A DNA stretch of 8,456 nt, taken from assembly GCA_913057815.1 (NCBI GenBank), contig CAJXOV010000075.1, forward strand, positions 1-8,456, read 5' to 3'. The translations under genes and the position numbers were made by a program. Within the stretch, counting starts at the first letter, position 1. Every line of letters begins with the position of its first letter. This stretch comes from an uncultured Flavobacteriales bacterium (GTDB lineage: Bacteria > Bacteroidota > Bacteroidia > Flavobacteriales_D > Sanyastnellaceae). Below, piece after piece: positions 7,137 through 8,456 of the stretch. The notes beneath the pieces were generated by a model that had not been told where the DNA came from, searched no databases, and worked only from the letters and a program-made list of their open reading frames with translations.

Positions 7137-8174
7137 ATGGGTAAGCCTAGGCTTCTAATGGTGTATGATAAACGTTCTACTTTTGTGGGCAGAGATATAG
7201 AAATTCTATCCTCAGCTTATAATATTAGTGAGCTACATTTTAATGTGACTCCAAAGTGGAAAACTCCATTTGCTTTCGCGTTGCAATTTTTTTGGCTACT
7301 CATTAATGGCTGGTCTACTAAAAAAGTGGTTTGTCAATCTGCCGGATATCTCTCATTCCTCCCAGCTTTATTGTCCAGAGTAATGCCCTTCAATTGTTAC
7401 ATTATAGCCATTGGGACAGATGCCTGTAGACTTCCTGAAATTGGGTATGGACATTTTACTAGGCCAGTTCTAAAGTTTTTTGCAACGCAAAGTTATCGGC
7501 TCTGTGAAAAAATAATTCCCGTTCACATCAGTCTACATAAATCTGATTACACTTATGATAACATAGCTTTTCCAAAACAAGGGTTCGGAAACTTCATTCC
7601 GGCTTTAAAAACTCCGGTTCAAGAAGTAGTAAATGGATACAAGCATGAACTTTTCACATTAGACCAGTTATTTTCGGATCGAAAATCAGACTTTTTAACT
7701 GTGGCCGTAAGACTAAATTCAGCTGCTTACTACCGAAAAGGACTGGATCTTATCTTCCAAGCTGCAGCCAAACTTCCTGAAAAAACTTTCACCATAGTCA
7801 GTGAATTCAAACCATTGGATCCTATCCCTCCAAATGTGACATTGATTAAAAATGTAGATCAAAAGGAGTTGGTGAAAATTTATAACGATCATAAGTTCTA
7901 CCTCCAAATAAGCATGTTCGAGGGATTTCCGAATGCTTTATGTGAGGCTATGCTTTGTGGATGTATTCCTATTGGAAGTAATGTAGCTGCTATACCTGAA
8001 ATTATAGGTAATACTGGATTTTTACTGTCGAAAAGAGATGTTTCCTTACTGATAGAAACTCTTCGAAATGCTAATTCTGCTATGGAATTAGATTCTTCCT
8101 CTCCTAGAAATAGGATCCTAAATTCGTTTCCGATAGAAAGAAGAAAAAAAGAGCTTGTTAACGCGATTTCTTGA
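7137..8174 (+). CDS. GT4-like glycosyltransferase (GT-B fold)
   Basis: This 345-residue protein has the retaining GT-B glycosyltransferase C-terminal pattern. The EX7E motif is FEGFPNALCEAM (Glu262 and Glu270), followed by GCIPIGSNVAAIPEIIGNTGFL, which binds the nucleotide-sugar donor. Before it come VAVRLNSAAYYRKGLDLIFQAAAKLP and FTIVSEF, the usual start of the C-terminal domain. The N-terminal half (RLLMVYDKRSTFVGRDIEIL onward) is the acceptor domain and is poorly conserved. The likely role is adding one sugar to a lipid-linked glycan at the inner face of the membrane. Start: an in-frame TGA immediately precedes ATG 7137, making it the first possible start; an ATG seven codons in is a weaker option. 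It is the only gene here on the plus strand, divergent from the pyruvyl transferase and overlapping the convergent epimerase end by 17 bases. The donor sugar and linkage cannot be told. Confidence 0.88.
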   Translation: MGKPRLLMVYDKRSTFVGRDIEILSSAYNISELHFNVTPKWKTPFAFALQFFWLLINGWSTKKVVCQSAGYLSFLPALLSRVMPFNCYIIAIGTDACRLPEIGYGHFTRPVLKFFATQSYRLCEKIIPVHISLHKSDYTYDNIAFPKQGFGNFIPALKTPVQEVVNGYKHELFTLDQLFSDRKSDFLTVAVRLNSAAYYRKGLDLIFQAAAKLPEKTFTIVSEFKPLDPIPPNVTLIKNVDQKELVKIYNDHKFYLQISMFEGFPNALCEAMLCGCIPIGSNVAAIPEIIGNTGFLLSKRDVSLLIETLRNANSAMELDSSSPRNRILNSFPIERRKKELVNAIS

Positions 8175-8456
8175 TGATTTCTCCAATTCTATCACTAGCT
8201 TTTCCATCCCAAAGCGGAGGAATAATTCCTTTTTTAAATGGTTTTTCTAAGGCAGAAATTACTGTTTCTAAATCATTAGGAAGTAAGGTGTTTGTACCTA
8301 TTTCACAAGTGCTTGGGCGTTCGGTATTCGGCCTTAACGTAAAACAAGGTACTTGTCTAAATGTACTTTCCTCTTGAATCCCACCACTATCTGTAAGAAC
8401 ACAGTAGGAATCTCTCACTAGTCTTTGAAAGCTGAAATAATCCAATGGTTCTAGGA
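8158..8456 (-). CDS. wecB: Non-hydrolysing UDP-GlcNAc 2-epimerase, C-terminal part (5' end outside window)
   Basis: The complement is open from the right edge to TAA at 8158-8160, giving the last 98 residues of a protein whose family is usually about 360-380 long, so roughly the N-terminal three quarters are missing. Family marks are LEPLDYFSFQRLV, LTDSGGIQEES (the active-site segment of WecB-type epimerases), TLRPNTERP (compare RxxTERP) and GTNTLL. The enzyme interconverts UDP-GlcNAc and UDP-ManNAc in the cytoplasm, supplying ManNAc-type sugars for surface polysaccharide. The reading passes through the TTG at 8445 without a stop, and residues before it (LEP) match the family, so 8445 is not the start. 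Paralogues acting on diacetamido-uronic acid sugars (WbpI type) share these motifs, so the substrate is less certain than the family. Confidence 0.85.
   Translation of the reverse strand, partial: LEPLDYFSFQRLVRDSYCVLTDSGGIQEESTFRQVPCFTLRPNTERPSTCEIGTNTLLPNDLETVISALEKPFKKGIIPPLWDGKASDRIGEIIKKSR

Noticed and set aside
7719..7907. Minus-strand open frame of 62 codons inside the glycosyltransferase
   Set aside because: It lies wholly antisense to the conserved C-terminal domain of the glycosyltransferase and has no family signature.
8171..8377. Plus-strand open frame of 68 codons
   Set aside because: It is antisense to the conserved end of the epimerase gene, whose motifs (TDSGG, TERP) settle the coding strand.

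Overview
The window reads as a chromosomal segment of a Bacteroidota bacterium (Cytophagia/Flavobacteriia type). The pointers are AT-rich DNA, -7 promoter elements of the TAnnTTTG class, little Shine-Dalgarno sequence, and a secreted protein with the DUF7948 + SBBP beta-propeller + PKD/Ig-like architecture typical of gliding/type IX secretion bacteria. I see no mobile element, CRISPR array, tRNA or rRNA. No intergenic gap exceeds 98 bases.

Left part (1-3218, minus strand): a very long coding region runs open from a TTG start at 3218 off the left edge, with at least 1072 codons and no stop. It encodes a signal peptide, a DUF7948 module opening with ENLGQW, a run of SBBP-like propeller repeats, and at least five Cys-paired PKD/Ig-like repeats. 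The C-terminus, where a type IX sorting domain would be expected, lies outside the window.

Middle (3317-7086, minus strand): three genes follow one another in the same direction. In transcription order they are a polysaccharide pyruvyl transferase family protein, a Wzx-type polysaccharide flippase with a TTG start, and gpsA (NAD(P)+-dependent glycerol-3-phosphate dehydrogenase). A good -7 element lies just upstream of gpsA, so gpsA probably also has its own promoter.

Right part (7137-8456): a GT4-like glycosyltransferase lies alone on the plus strand. It is divergent from the pyruvyl transferase gene across a 50-base gap. Its 3' end overlaps by 17 bases the end of a convergent, partial non-hydrolysing UDP-GlcNAc 2-epimerase (WecB-like) gene that runs off the right edge.

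Together 4360-8456 looks like part of a surface-polysaccharide locus: nucleotide-sugar supply (WecB), sugar transfer (GT4), a pyruvyl-type modification, and export (flippase). GpsA is a central lipid-precursor enzyme and may be only a neighbour. The secreted repeat protein is a probable cell-surface or exported protein, not obviously linked to the glycan genes. Nothing here is clearly a new biological system. The more notable points are the repeat protein, the two TTG starts, and the strand-switched glycosyltransferase with its overlapping convergent end.
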